Assembly: GCA_945871425.1 (NCBI GenBank)
Contig: CAMBVS010000016.1
Span: forward strand, 1 to 64,000
DNA length: 64,000 bases
Reading direction: 5' to 3'
From: Rhizobium sp. Q54
GTDB lineage: Bacteria; Pseudomonadota; Alphaproteobacteria; SHVZ01
Both the position numbers and the translations under genes were made by a program. Below the pieces are notes generated by a model. The model ran no database searches and was not told the origin of the DNA. It worked only from the letters and a program-made list of their open reading frames with translations. Shown in pieces: positions 46,092 to 54,371 of this stretch. The first letter of the stretch is position 1. Every line of letters starts with the position of its first letter.

Positions 46092-47681
46092 TTACTTCTC
46101 GACGTTCCAGAAGGAGAGGCGAAGGTCCTGAATCACGCCCTTCAGCTCCTTGCGGTAGGCGACGGGGCCGACGAACTGGCCCAGCGGCAGATAGGGCACG
46201 TACTCGTAGAAGCGCCTTTGGTAGCGCTCGACCATGTCCGTGCGCTTGGCCGGAGTGTCGGCGTCCAGGTATTCGAGCCGGATCTTCTCCAACCCTTCGT
46301 CGCAGGGCCAGCCAAACCAGTTCTTGCCATCGCAGGGTGTCTGGGCGCCGGAGTTCATCAGCGGGCTCGACATGAATGGGCCACTGCCCCAGGTGTGGAA
46401 GACGTGCCAGCCGCCTTTGTTGACCGACGGCGCCTCCTTGACAGGACGACGGGAGACCAGCGTCGCCCAGTCCATCGTCTGGACATCGACATTGAAGCCG
46501 GCCTGCTTCATCAGCTGGGCCGAGATCTGCGTCAGGGCCGAGATGACCGGCTGGTCGGTCGGGTCCATCAGGACGATCGGCTCGTTCTTGTATCCCGCCT
46601 CCTGCAGGAGCTTCTTCGCCACCTCCGGTTTCGCTCCGGGCTTGGCCCAGGCGTCGTTGACGCCGGCCTTGGACTCGAGCGGCGTCCCGCACATGAAGAC
46701 CGACCAGCACAGCGTCCGCATATTCGGGTCGTTCTGCATCACCTGTAGATATTGGTCCTGGTCGACCGCGTAGAGCAGCGCCTGGCGGACCTTCGGGTTG
46801 TTGAAGGGCGGCACCAGGCTGTTCGGCCGGAGCATGGTCTGGTTGCCGATCTTGTCCATCACCCGGACCTCGATGTTCGGGCTGGCTTTCAGTAGCGGCA
46901 GCAGGTCGGGCGGGATCACCTCGATGGTGTCGGCCTCGCCCTTGAGCACGGCCTGAACCCGGGTGTTGGCGTCCGGGATGTAGATCCACTCGACCGCATC
47001 GACCTTGACCACCTTGCCGCCGGCGACGCCGTCGGCCGGCTCGGTACGCGGCTTGTAGTCCTTGAACTTGCGGTAGGTGATGCTGTGTCCCGGATTCCAG
47101 TCCTTGACGTCGAAGGTGAAGGGACCCGAGCCGATCATGGTGGTGACGGCGACTTCTGGGTCGGTCCTCGCCTCTTGCTCGCGCATGATGAACAGCGGGT
47201 TCGACGAGGTGCCGATCGCTTCCAGCATCGGGCCGAAGGGCTGCTTCATCACGATCTGGAAGCCGTCTGCGCCTGTCGCCTTCACCTCGGCGATTCGTGT
47301 CGCCATGGTGCGCCCGAGCGTGTTCTTGGCCATCCAACGCTTGATCGACTGGGCGACGTCCTTGCCCTCGACCGGGCTGCCGTCATGGAACTTAAGGCCC
47401 GGGCGGAGCTTGAAGGTCCAGGTGAGCCCGTCGCCGCTCACGGTGTGGCTTTCTGCCATCTGCGGCTGATAGACCCACTTGCCGTCCGGCGCGTACAGCA
47501 TGTCGTAGACCATGTAGCCATGCGAGATCGTCGTGCCGATCGTCGTGAAGATCGGATCCAGCACCTTGAGATCGGCGTCCGGGATGTGGCGGATGGTCTT
47601 CTGGGCGGCGGCAGGGCCGGCGAGCGCCAGCGCCGCGATCGCGGCCGCAGCAAGCGGGATCAGTCCTTGGGTCGTCTTCAT
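46092..47681 (-). CDS. Peptide-type ABC solute-binding protein (family 5)
   Basis: A 529-residue periplasmic binding protein. Signal peptide ALALAGPAAAQ; body starts KTIRHIPDADLKVLDPIFTT and contains SGDGLTWTFKLRPGLKFHDG, GSGPFTFDVKDWNPGHSITY and FNNPKVRQALLYAVDQDQYL. AGGAGG lies 10 bases before ATG 47681; the GTG at 47690 is too close to it. It is divergent from the dipeptidase gene, with a 189-bp regulatory gap. Ligand unknown, but the neighbours are peptidases and amidases. Confidence 0.9.
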   Translation of the reverse strand: MKTTQGLIPLAAAAIAALALAGPAAAQKTIRHIPDADLKVLDPIFTTIGTTISHGYMVYDMLYAPDGKWVYQPQMAESHTVSGDGLTWTFKLRPGLKFHDGSPVEGKDVAQSIKRWMAKNTLGRTMATRIAEVKATGADGFQIVMKQPFGPMLEAIGTSSNPLFIMREQEARTDPEVAVTTMIGSGPFTFDVKDWNPGHSITYRKFKDYKPRTEPADGVAGGKVVKVDAVEWIYIPDANTRVQAVLKGEADTIEVIPPDLLPLLKASPNIEVRVMDKIGNQTMLRPNSLVPPFNNPKVRQALLYAVDQDQYLQVMQNDPNMRTLCWSVFMCGTPLESKAGVNDAWAKPGAKPEVAKKLLQEAGYKNEPIVLMDPTDQPVISALTQISAQLMKQAGFNVDVQTMDWATLVSRRPVKEAPSVNKGGWHVFHTWGSGPFMSSPLMNSGAQTPCDGKNWFGWPCDEGLEKIRLEYLDADTPAKRTDMVERYQRRFYEYVPYLPLGQFVGPVAYRKELKGVIQDLRLSFWNVEK

Positions 47682-47870
47682 GTCGTTCACGCCTCCTCTT
47701 TCGACGTTTGGGAGGAGTCCCTCCCGTTTCGCACCGTAAATGACTGCAGCGACACTTGCTGCGGCGCCGACGCGAGCCTAGCCTTGGGCCGGGCGCAGGG
47801 ACTCATTTTCCGATCATCAAACACCGGCCGGCGGCGGTGATCAACCGTCTTGGCGAAAAAGGGAGAAACG

Positions 47871-48890
47871 ATGGCGATTGATGCAGCCAAGTTGCACCGG
47901 GAAGCGATCGTCATCGATGCGGTCTGCCCGCTGCTCCGGGGGCAGAAATACACCGACTGGTACGCCGAAGGCGGGGTCACCATCGCCGCGCCGACGGTCG
48001 GCGCCATGGAGGGGATCGACGTCACCATGCGCAGCGTTGCCGCATGGAAGGCCTTCATCGCCCGGAACTCCGGGAATGCCGGCCGGATGACCCAGGTCTC
48101 CAGCGTCGCCGAGATGCGGTCGGCCAAGCGAAACGACAAGCTCGGTCTTCTCTTCCACTTCCAGGGCACCGACCCGATGGAAGACGACCTCGACATGGTC
48201 CATGCCTACAAGGCCCTCGGCGTCGGCATCATGCAGCTCTGCTACAACATCCGTAACCGGGTCGGCGACGGTGCCGACGAGCGCCAGGACTCCGGCCTCT
48301 CCTATTTCGGCGTCGAAATGGTCAAGGTGATGAACCAGGCCAGGGTCATCGTCGACGTGGCCCATACCGGCCTCAAGACCAGCTTCGACGCGCTCGAGAT
48401 CTCCGAGCGGCCGGTGATCTGCTCTCACGGCAATCCGCGAAAGGTGAAGGACTCCTACCGCAACCTGCCGGACGACCTGATGAAGGCGATCGCGGCCCAG
48501 GGCGGCGTCATCGGCATGGTAGGATTCCCGGCCTTCGTCGCCGACGGTCCGGCGCCGACCCTCGACCAGTTCATCGACCATATCGCCTATACCGCCGACC
48601 TGGTCGGCATCGACCATGTCGGGCTCGGCATCGACTACTACAACGGCCAGTACCTGGTGATGCCGGACGACCAGGCGAAGGCCTACTACGACTCCCTGAT
48701 CGCCAGCGGCAAGTGGCGGCCCGGCACCTATCCGCCGCCGCCGCACCGCTATCCGGCAGGAATCGAGACGCCCCGCACGCTGCCGAATCTGACCAAGCGC
48801 ATGGTCGAGCGCGGCTTCTCGGCCGAGGATACGAAGAAGGTGCTGGGCGAGAACTGGCTCAGGGTCTACGAGGCGGTGTGGGGCGCCTGA
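47871..48890 (+). CDS. M19 (membrane dipeptidase)-family protein, atypical metal site
   Basis: A 339-residue TIM-barrel protein of the M19 renal-dipeptidase family. Conserved late motifs are present: VIVDVAHTGLKTSFDAL with a metal His, VICSHGNPRKVKDSYRNLPD with another, and GIDHVGLGIDYYNGQYLV with the Asp. But the first H-x-D of the family is replaced by IDAVCPLLRG, and the bridging-Glu strand reads FHFQGTDPMED. It may therefore hold one metal or act on a different bond. AAGGGAG precedes ATG 47871. Its stop overlaps the next start (TGATG). Confidence 0.85.
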   Translation: MAIDAAKLHREAIVIDAVCPLLRGQKYTDWYAEGGVTIAAPTVGAMEGIDVTMRSVAAWKAFIARNSGNAGRMTQVSSVAEMRSAKRNDKLGLLFHFQGTDPMEDDLDMVHAYKALGVGIMQLCYNIRNRVGDGADERQDSGLSYFGVEMVKVMNQARVIVDVAHTGLKTSFDALEISERPVICSHGNPRKVKDSYRNLPDDLMKAIAAQGGVIGMVGFPAFVADGPAPTLDQFIDHIAYTADLVGIDHVGLGIDYYNGQYLVMPDDQAKAYYDSLIASGKWRPGTYPPPPHRYPAGIETPRTLPNLTKRMVERGFSAEDTKKVLGENWLRVYEAVWGA

Positions 48891-50344
48891 TGACCCAGCA
48901 GCTTTCTGATGCCGCCCGCAGGATCGTCGAGGCCTACAAGGCGCCGGGCGTCGCCGTCTCGATCCTCAAGGAGGGGAAGCCGGTCTATCGTGAGTGCTTC
49001 GGCGTCATGTCGACCGCCTCCAAGCGGCCGCTGACCGACAGCGCCACCTTCGACATCGGCTCGATCTCCAAGACCTTCAACGCCGCCACAGTGGCGCTGC
49101 TGGTCGAGAGGGGGCTGGTCGGCTGGGACACGCCGGTGGTCGAGGCGCTGCCGGGCTTCCGCCTGTCCGATCCCACCATCACCCCCCATGTCGTCGTCCG
49201 CGACCTCGTCGGCCAGTCCATCGGCTTCGGCGAGGACAACATCATGAACTACAACTCGCGCTTCAGCCGGCCGGAGATCATCAAGCTGATCCCGACCCTC
49301 CCGCTCAGGGTGCCGTTCCGAAGCGAATGCGCCTACCAGCAATTCGGCCCGATCGTCGCGACCGCGATGGTCGAGCATCTGACCGGCGAGGCGTGGGAGG
49401 ATTTCGTCGAGCGCGAGGTTGCGGCCAGGCTCGGCTTGAAGGAGACCTTCGCCAGCTACTTCCGCATGCCCGACCGCTCGATCGCCTGCGACCCGCATCT
49501 CGATCTCGGCGACGGGGGGATGAGCGTCATCCCGCACCGGAATTTCGACGCGTTGTCGGCGACCGGCGGCATGACCGCGAGCCTCCGCGACATGGAAGCC
49601 TGGTTCTCTGCTTTTGCTTGCGGGGGAGCCGTCAATGGCCGGCGCCTGCTGAAGGAGGAGACCGTCGAGGAGATGCTGACTCCGCGTATCGCTGTGCGGC
49701 GGAACGGGCTCCACCCGCAGCGCTGGACCAGCCGCTACGAGGCGAATTTCGTCAGCTACGGGCTCGGCTGGTATGCGCATGACTTCGCCGGGCGACGCAT
49801 CAACGAGCATACGGGCGCACTCGAAGGGTTCCTGGTGATGGGCTGCTCGGTTCCTTCCGAGCGGGTGGCCGTCGTCGTCCTCACCAACCAGCACCAGTCG
49901 GCAGCGATCAACCCGCTGCGCTACCTGCTGCTGGCCCATGCCTTCGGCATCGAGCAGAAAGACTGGGACGCCCGCTTCCGGACGCTGGCCAAGGACTCCA
50001 AGCGAGCGCCCAGGCTGATCAACGGCGAGCCCTATTTCTGGCGGCCGCTCGGCCGGGTCGAGGGAACCAAGCCGAGCCAGGCCCTCACGGACTATGCCGG
50101 TGACTACGTGCATCCGGGCTATGGCACCGTGCCGATCCGGGTCGAGAAGGATCGGCTCGCCATCGACGTCATCGGCAACCCCTGCGACGCCGACCATTGG
50201 CACCGCGAGGTCTTCCGGGCGGTGCCGCGCGATCCGGCGATCCGCTCTTATCATCAGGAGATCTTCTTCCGTTTCGAGCCCGATCCAGCCGGCCGGCTGA
50301 CCCGGCTCGTCATCCCCACCATCGGCTGCTTCACGCGGGTCTGA
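48890..50344 (+). CDS. Serine hydrolase (beta-lactamase/class C PBP family)
   Basis: A 484-residue protein: penicillin-binding-like domain (residues 1-370) plus a C-terminal beta domain (about 385-484, DUF3471-like, ALTDYAGDYVHPGYGTVPIR). S-x-x-K is in IGSISKTF and the third box is EHTGALEGF (H-T-G). The Y-x-N box is altered to ECAYQQFG. No signal peptide is visible, so it appears cytoplasmic, unlike most relatives. It is translationally coupled to the M19 gene. Both may break down a D-amino-acid-containing or lactam-like compound (inferred). Confidence 0.87.
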   Translation: MTQQLSDAARRIVEAYKAPGVAVSILKEGKPVYRECFGVMSTASKRPLTDSATFDIGSISKTFNAATVALLVERGLVGWDTPVVEALPGFRLSDPTITPHVVVRDLVGQSIGFGEDNIMNYNSRFSRPEIIKLIPTLPLRVPFRSECAYQQFGPIVATAMVEHLTGEAWEDFVEREVAARLGLKETFASYFRMPDRSIACDPHLDLGDGGMSVIPHRNFDALSATGGMTASLRDMEAWFSAFACGGAVNGRRLLKEETVEEMLTPRIAVRRNGLHPQRWTSRYEANFVSYGLGWYAHDFAGRRINEHTGALEGFLVMGCSVPSERVAVVVLTNQHQSAAINPLRYLLLAHAFGIEQKDWDARFRTLAKDSKRAPRLINGEPYFWRPLGRVEGTKPSQALTDYAGDYVHPGYGTVPIRVEKDRLAIDVIGNPCDADHWHREVFRAVPRDPAIRSYHQEIFFRFEPDPAGRLTRLVIPTIGCFTRV

Positions 50345-50708
50345 GCCAAGAGATCTGACGAACGCCGACTTCGAGGCGTTCGTCAGCGACCTGCTGGTCG
50401 GAGCCCGCCACGTGCGGAATCTCGGCTTCTCGCGCGGCGCCGCGATCGCCGGCGTCTTTCCGCGTGCCGGTAACGAGCCGGCGATCAGCGTCGACGATCG
50501 GTCATTGCCGGAGCAATAGCCCGCATTCGGGCGGGCGATCGCCGCCCGGTTCCGCGTGCTGACGGGGCCAACACGGCTGGCGCGGGGCGGCATGGCGCTG
50601 CTCGCCCTGGTCAACGACCTCCTGGATGTCGGCCGCATCGAGGCCGGGAACCGGCCTCGCGGGTCCGGCGGGCGCGCGCGCGCCGGGTCGCCGGCTGATC
50701 CTGTTCCG
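50345..50708. other. Decayed region between serine hydrolase and M20 peptidase
   Basis: 364 bp with no intact gene. One frame (about 50356-50520, to a TAG) reads protein-like (LTNADFEAFVSDLLVGARHV) without start signal or family. The part at 50556-50650 holds a histidine-kinase relic, listed separately. A GC-rich run ends the region. Confidence 0.45.
50556..50650 (+). pseudogene. Sensor histidine kinase fragment (relic)
   Basis: A short stretch reads MALLALVNDLLDVGRIEAGN, which is the well-known end of the HisKA dimerisation helix pair of sensor kinases (LxNDLLDxSRIEAG). The His box upstream and the ATPase domain downstream are absent. It is a remnant of a deleted gene. Confidence 0.5.
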
Positions 50709-52103
50709 TCAGGCTTCGCGCGGCGGCGGTGCCTCGCCCATGTCCCAGAACAGCCCGGTCATGATCGCCAGACCCTCGCGCAGGAGCGGTTCCAGCACAT
50801 GCTCGTTGGGCGCGTGCTGGGAACAGGCCGCATAGGAATGCGGCACCCAGATCGTCGGCATGCCGAGGGTGTCGGCGAAGCAGTCGTTGGGAAGCGAGCC
50901 GCCGAGATTGGGCAGAACGGCCGGCTTGACCCCGGTTGTCGCTTCCAGCGAGGCCGCAGCCCATTGCGCCGCCGGATGATCCGGATCGACCCGCGTCGCA
51001 TGCATGATCACTTCCTTCGACGCCTTGACCTCGACCATGGGGAAGCCACGGGCGTCGAGATGGCGGCGGATCGCTGGCAGGAAGGTCTTCGGGTCACGAT
51101 CGACGGTGAAGCGGATCTGGCAATGGGCGCTGGCAGTCGGCGGCACGGCATTGACCGGCTTCAGCGGATTGCCGGTCGAGAAGGCCAGCACCTCGAAGGT
51201 ATTCCAGGCGAAGACCTTTTCGGCCGCGGTCAGGCCGGGCTCGCCCCACCAGGGATCGATCGCCGGCGCGTCGTCGCCGCCGGAAACCTCGCAATCGGCG
51301 AGCGCGTTCCGGATCGAGTTCGGGATCGAATGCGGAACGATATCCCTGAGAAGGACCCGTCCCTTGGCGTCGATCAGCGAGGCGATCGCGTGCGCCAGGA
51401 TGACGCCGGGATTGGCGAGCAGCCCGCCCCAGTTGCCGGAGTGATGGCCGCCCTTTCGAAGATTGACCGTGAGGTCGAAGTTGAGGGCGCCGCGCGTGCC
51501 CATGAAGATCGTCGGGCGCTCGGGCGAGAGGCGAGGGCCGTCCGAACCGATGAGGATGTCGGCGGTTAGCTCGTCCCTCGCCTGCGCGCAGAACTCGGCG
51601 AGGCCGGGCGACCCGATCTCTTCGCTGGTCTCGATCAGGATGCGGGAATTGAAGCCGAGTCGGCCGCGCTCCGCCAGCACGAAGCCGAGCGCAGCGAGGT
51701 TGATGCTGTGCTGGCTCTTGTTGTCGGCTGTGCCACGGCCGTACCAGCGCTCGCCCACCTTCTGCAGCATCCAGGGATCGCGATTTTCCGCCCAGCTTCC
51801 CTCCTGGCCGCGGACGACGTCGCCATGGCCGTAGGTGAGCACGGTCGGCAGGCCTTCGCCCTCCCACCGCTCGGCCGTCAGGAACGGCCCTCCAGGGACG
51901 ACCGGGTTCTCGTGAACCTTCGTCCTGTAGCCGAGCGCGGACAGCTTGGGGCCGATCTCCTCCCTGAGGTAGCCGTAGAGATGCGGCCGGCTCTCCGGCA
52001 CCTGGCTTTCGGTATGGAAGGCGATGCGCCGCTTCAAGTCGGCGAAGAAGGTGCCGTCGTCGAAATGGCGATGGGCGCGGGCGATGGCGGCGGCGCGGGA
52101 CAT
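50709..52103 (-). CDS. M20-family metallopeptidase
   Basis: A 464-residue M20 (ArgE/DapE/CPG2) hydrolase. Metal motifs: TYGHGDVVRGQE (His-x-Asp), GRGTADNKSQH (bridging Asp), ETSEEIGSPG (catalytic Glu-Glu) and the C-terminal IWVPHSYAACSQHAPNEH. A dimerisation domain lies between about residues 200 and 330 (GGHHSGNWGGLLANP). Length and layout fit dipeptidases or acylated amino acid hydrolases. GGAGAG precedes ATG 52103. It lies 17 bp downstream of the LysR gene on the same strand. Confidence 0.9.
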   Translation of the reverse strand: MSRAAAIARAHRHFDDGTFFADLKRRIAFHTESQVPESRPHLYGYLREEIGPKLSALGYRTKVHENPVVPGGPFLTAERWEGEGLPTVLTYGHGDVVRGQEGSWAENRDPWMLQKVGERWYGRGTADNKSQHSINLAALGFVLAERGRLGFNSRILIETSEEIGSPGLAEFCAQARDELTADILIGSDGPRLSPERPTIFMGTRGALNFDLTVNLRKGGHHSGNWGGLLANPGVILAHAIASLIDAKGRVLLRDIVPHSIPNSIRNALADCEVSGGDDAPAIDPWWGEPGLTAAEKVFAWNTFEVLAFSTGNPLKPVNAVPPTASAHCQIRFTVDRDPKTFLPAIRRHLDARGFPMVEVKASKEVIMHATRVDPDHPAAQWAAASLEATTGVKPAVLPNLGGSLPNDCFADTLGMPTIWVPHSYAACSQHAPNEHVLEPLLREGLAIMTGLFWDMGEAPPPREA

Positions 52104-52120
52104 GGGACTCTCCGGGCAGG

Positions 52121-53014
52121 TTATTTTCGGGCCAGCAGCCAGCCGGCGACGAGGGCGACCTCGCGCGACGGATCGGCGACCTCCGGAACAACAAGATGGT
52201 GGGCGAGACGGGCGGGCCAGCGGCGGCCGAACAGGTCGACAAAGGTGCCGGAGGCGATCAGGGCGTCGGCGACCGGCGATGTCGCCAGTGCGACTCCGGC
52301 CCCCGCCGCCGCGGCGTTCAGCGCCACCACCAGGCTGTCGCATTGGATGCCGCCGGCGGTGTCCATCCCGGCGACGCCGGCCAGACCGAGATAGGTTCCC
52401 CAGCCTTCGCGCTCGCCGATCGCATGAACCAGCCGATGGCCGGGCAGGTCGGTCGGGCTCTTGAGCGACGGTGCGCCGGCAAGATAGACGGGGCTCGCCA
52501 CTGGAAAGAAAGCCTCGTCGAACAGCCGGTGCGCCTTGACCCCGGGCCAGGCGCCGGCGCCGTAGCGGATCTCGATGTCGACGCCATCCTGGCCGAAGTC
52601 GACCGGGGCGTAGAGCGTGGTGACGCGGACGGCGACCTCCGGATGCTCGGCGCGGAACCGTGCCAGCATCGGCGCCAGCCAGAGGGCGGCCAGCGTGGCG
52701 GTGGCTCGCAGCGTCACCGGGCGCCCCTCGGGACGGCCGAAGATCTCGGTGGTGCCGAGGTCGATGCGCTCGATCCCGTCTTGCACGATCGGCAGGTAGG
52801 CGATGCCGGCATCGGTGAGAGCCAACGCCCGCGGCAAGCGCTTGAACAGCTGGGCGCCGAGCCAATCCTCGAGCTGGCGCACCTGCTGGCTGACCGCCGC
52901 CTGGGTCACGCCCAGCTCCTCGCCGGCCTCGGTGAACGAGAGATGGCGGGCGGCGGCCTCGAAGGCGCGAAGCCAGTTCAGCGGCGGAAGGCGTCGGCGG
53001 CGTGGGCTCTGCAT
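52121..53014 (-). CDS. LysR-family transcriptional regulator
   Basis: A 297-residue regulator. N-terminal helix-turn-helix: LNWLRAFEAAARHLSFTEAG and ELGVTQAAVSQQVRQLEDWL, the GcvA-like subgroup (LPPLNWLRAFEAAARHLSF). The C-terminal domain binds an effector. It is divergent from the Rieske oxygenase gene, with 112 bp between starts, and co-directional with the M20 gene. It probably controls the Rieske/flavoprotein pair, the M20 gene, or both. Confidence 0.9.
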   Translation of the reverse strand: MQSPRRRRLPPLNWLRAFEAAARHLSFTEAGEELGVTQAAVSQQVRQLEDWLGAQLFKRLPRALALTDAGIAYLPIVQDGIERIDLGTTEIFGRPEGRPVTLRATATLAALWLAPMLARFRAEHPEVAVRVTTLYAPVDFGQDGVDIEIRYGAGAWPGVKAHRLFDEAFFPVASPVYLAGAPSLKSPTDLPGHRLVHAIGEREGWGTYLGLAGVAGMDTAGGIQCDSLVVALNAAAAGAGVALATSPVADALIASGTFVDLFGRRWPARLAHHLVVPEVADPSREVALVAGWLLARK

Positions 53015-53126
53015 AAGCTAAGGGCGGGTCTCAGACCCAGGATTGCTTTCGTGTCGGAGGCGGGGCCGGGGGATAGATTCTCAGCCGCGGCGGCCGAGGA
53101 CAAGGGCCGGCGTGAAGGAGGAGGTC

Positions 53127-54371
53127 ATGGACACGCTGCTTGCCCCGACCGAGATGGCCCGGCGCGACTACGTTCGGGCGATGGCGGCCCAGCACCGGGC
53201 CGGCGGCCCGCTGCAGCGCGAGTTCTACACCTCGCCCGATGTCTTCCAGGAGGACATGCGGCGGATCTGGGGCCGCTACTGGCTCTATGCCGGCCATGCC
53301 TGCCAGATCCCGCGCACCGGAGACTGGCTGACCTACGACGTCGGCTCGGACTCGGTCATCGTCGTCCGCGACGAGAAGGGCGAGATCCGCGCCTTCCACA
53401 ACACCTGCCGCCATCGCGGCAGCCGGGTCTGTCCGGCCGAGACCGGCAACAGCCGCCGGCTGGTCTGCCCCTACCACGCCTGGACCTACGGCCTCGACGG
53501 CCAGCTGATGATGGACACCAAGAGCGACTTCGGCGTCGATCGCAGCGAGCTGTCTCTGCATCCGGTCAAGGTGCGCGCCGTCGCCGGCCTCATCTTCATC
53601 TCGCTCTCCGACAACCCGGTCGACTTCGAGGACGGCCTTGCCACCATTGCCCGCAAGCTGACGCCGCACGGCCTCGAACGCGCGAAGGTCGCCCATCAGA
53701 TCGACTACGTGGTGAAGGCCAACTGGAAGCTGGTCTTCGAGAACAATCGCGAATGCTATCACTGCCCGCCGAACCATCGGGAGTACAACCTCGCCACCTA
53801 CGACGTTCACCGAGACAACGGCTGTTTCGATCCGAAGCTCAAGGCGGAGATGGAGCAGATCGTCGCCGAAGCCAATGCGCGCTTCCGTTCGCTCGGCCTC
53901 GACGAGGGCGACGCCCAGTCGACCATGACCGGCAGCCACTGGCGCTGCCACCGGACTCCGCTGATGAAGGGGTTCACGACCCAAAGCATGGACGGTAGGC
54001 CGGTCGCGCCGCTGATGGGCGGCTTCAAGGAGCGTGATGCCGGCACGCTCCGCACGACGATCTTCCCGAACTTCTGGCAGCACGCCAACGACGACTATGC
54101 CTGCGCCAGCCGGTTGACCGCGATCGGACCGGCCGAAACCCATGTGCGTGTCCTCTGGTTCGTCGACCGCGAGGCGGTCGAAGGCCGTGACTACACGCTC
54201 GACCGCCTGCTGCCGATCTGGAAGCTGACCTCGGAGCAGGACTGGGACATCTGCCAGTGGAACCAGCAGGGGGTGTCGTCGTCACATTACGTCCCCGGCC
54301 GCTACTCGTTGACTCGCGAGCAGAACGTCGCCCACTTCGTCGACTGGTATCTCCGCGAGGTGACGACGTGA
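53127..54371 (+). CDS. Rieske non-heme iron oxygenase alpha subunit (betaine monooxygenase-like)
   Basis: A 414-residue ring-hydroxylating-type oxygenase. The Rieske cluster is in NTCRHRGSRVC (C-x-H), followed 17 residues later by VCPYHAWTYG (C-x2-H). The mononuclear iron site is in FENNRECYHCPPNH. NRECYHC is typical of the glycine betaine/stachydrine demethylating branch (GbcA-like). It would use O2 to demethylate a quaternary amine. GGAGGAGG precedes ATG 53127. The stop overlaps the flavoprotein start (GTGA). The reductase gene is not in the window. Confidence 0.88.
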   Translation: MDTLLAPTEMARRDYVRAMAAQHRAGGPLQREFYTSPDVFQEDMRRIWGRYWLYAGHACQIPRTGDWLTYDVGSDSVIVVRDEKGEIRAFHNTCRHRGSRVCPAETGNSRRLVCPYHAWTYGLDGQLMMDTKSDFGVDRSELSLHPVKVRAVAGLIFISLSDNPVDFEDGLATIARKLTPHGLERAKVAHQIDYVVKANWKLVFENNRECYHCPPNHREYNLATYDVHRDNGCFDPKLKAEMEQIVAEANARFRSLGLDEGDAQSTMTGSHWRCHRTPLMKGFTTQSMDGRPVAPLMGGFKERDAGTLRTTIFPNFWQHANDDYACASRLTAIGPAETHVRVLWFVDREAVEGRDYTLDRLLPIWKLTSEQDWDICQWNQQGVSSSHYVPGRYSLTREQNVAHFVDWYLREVTT

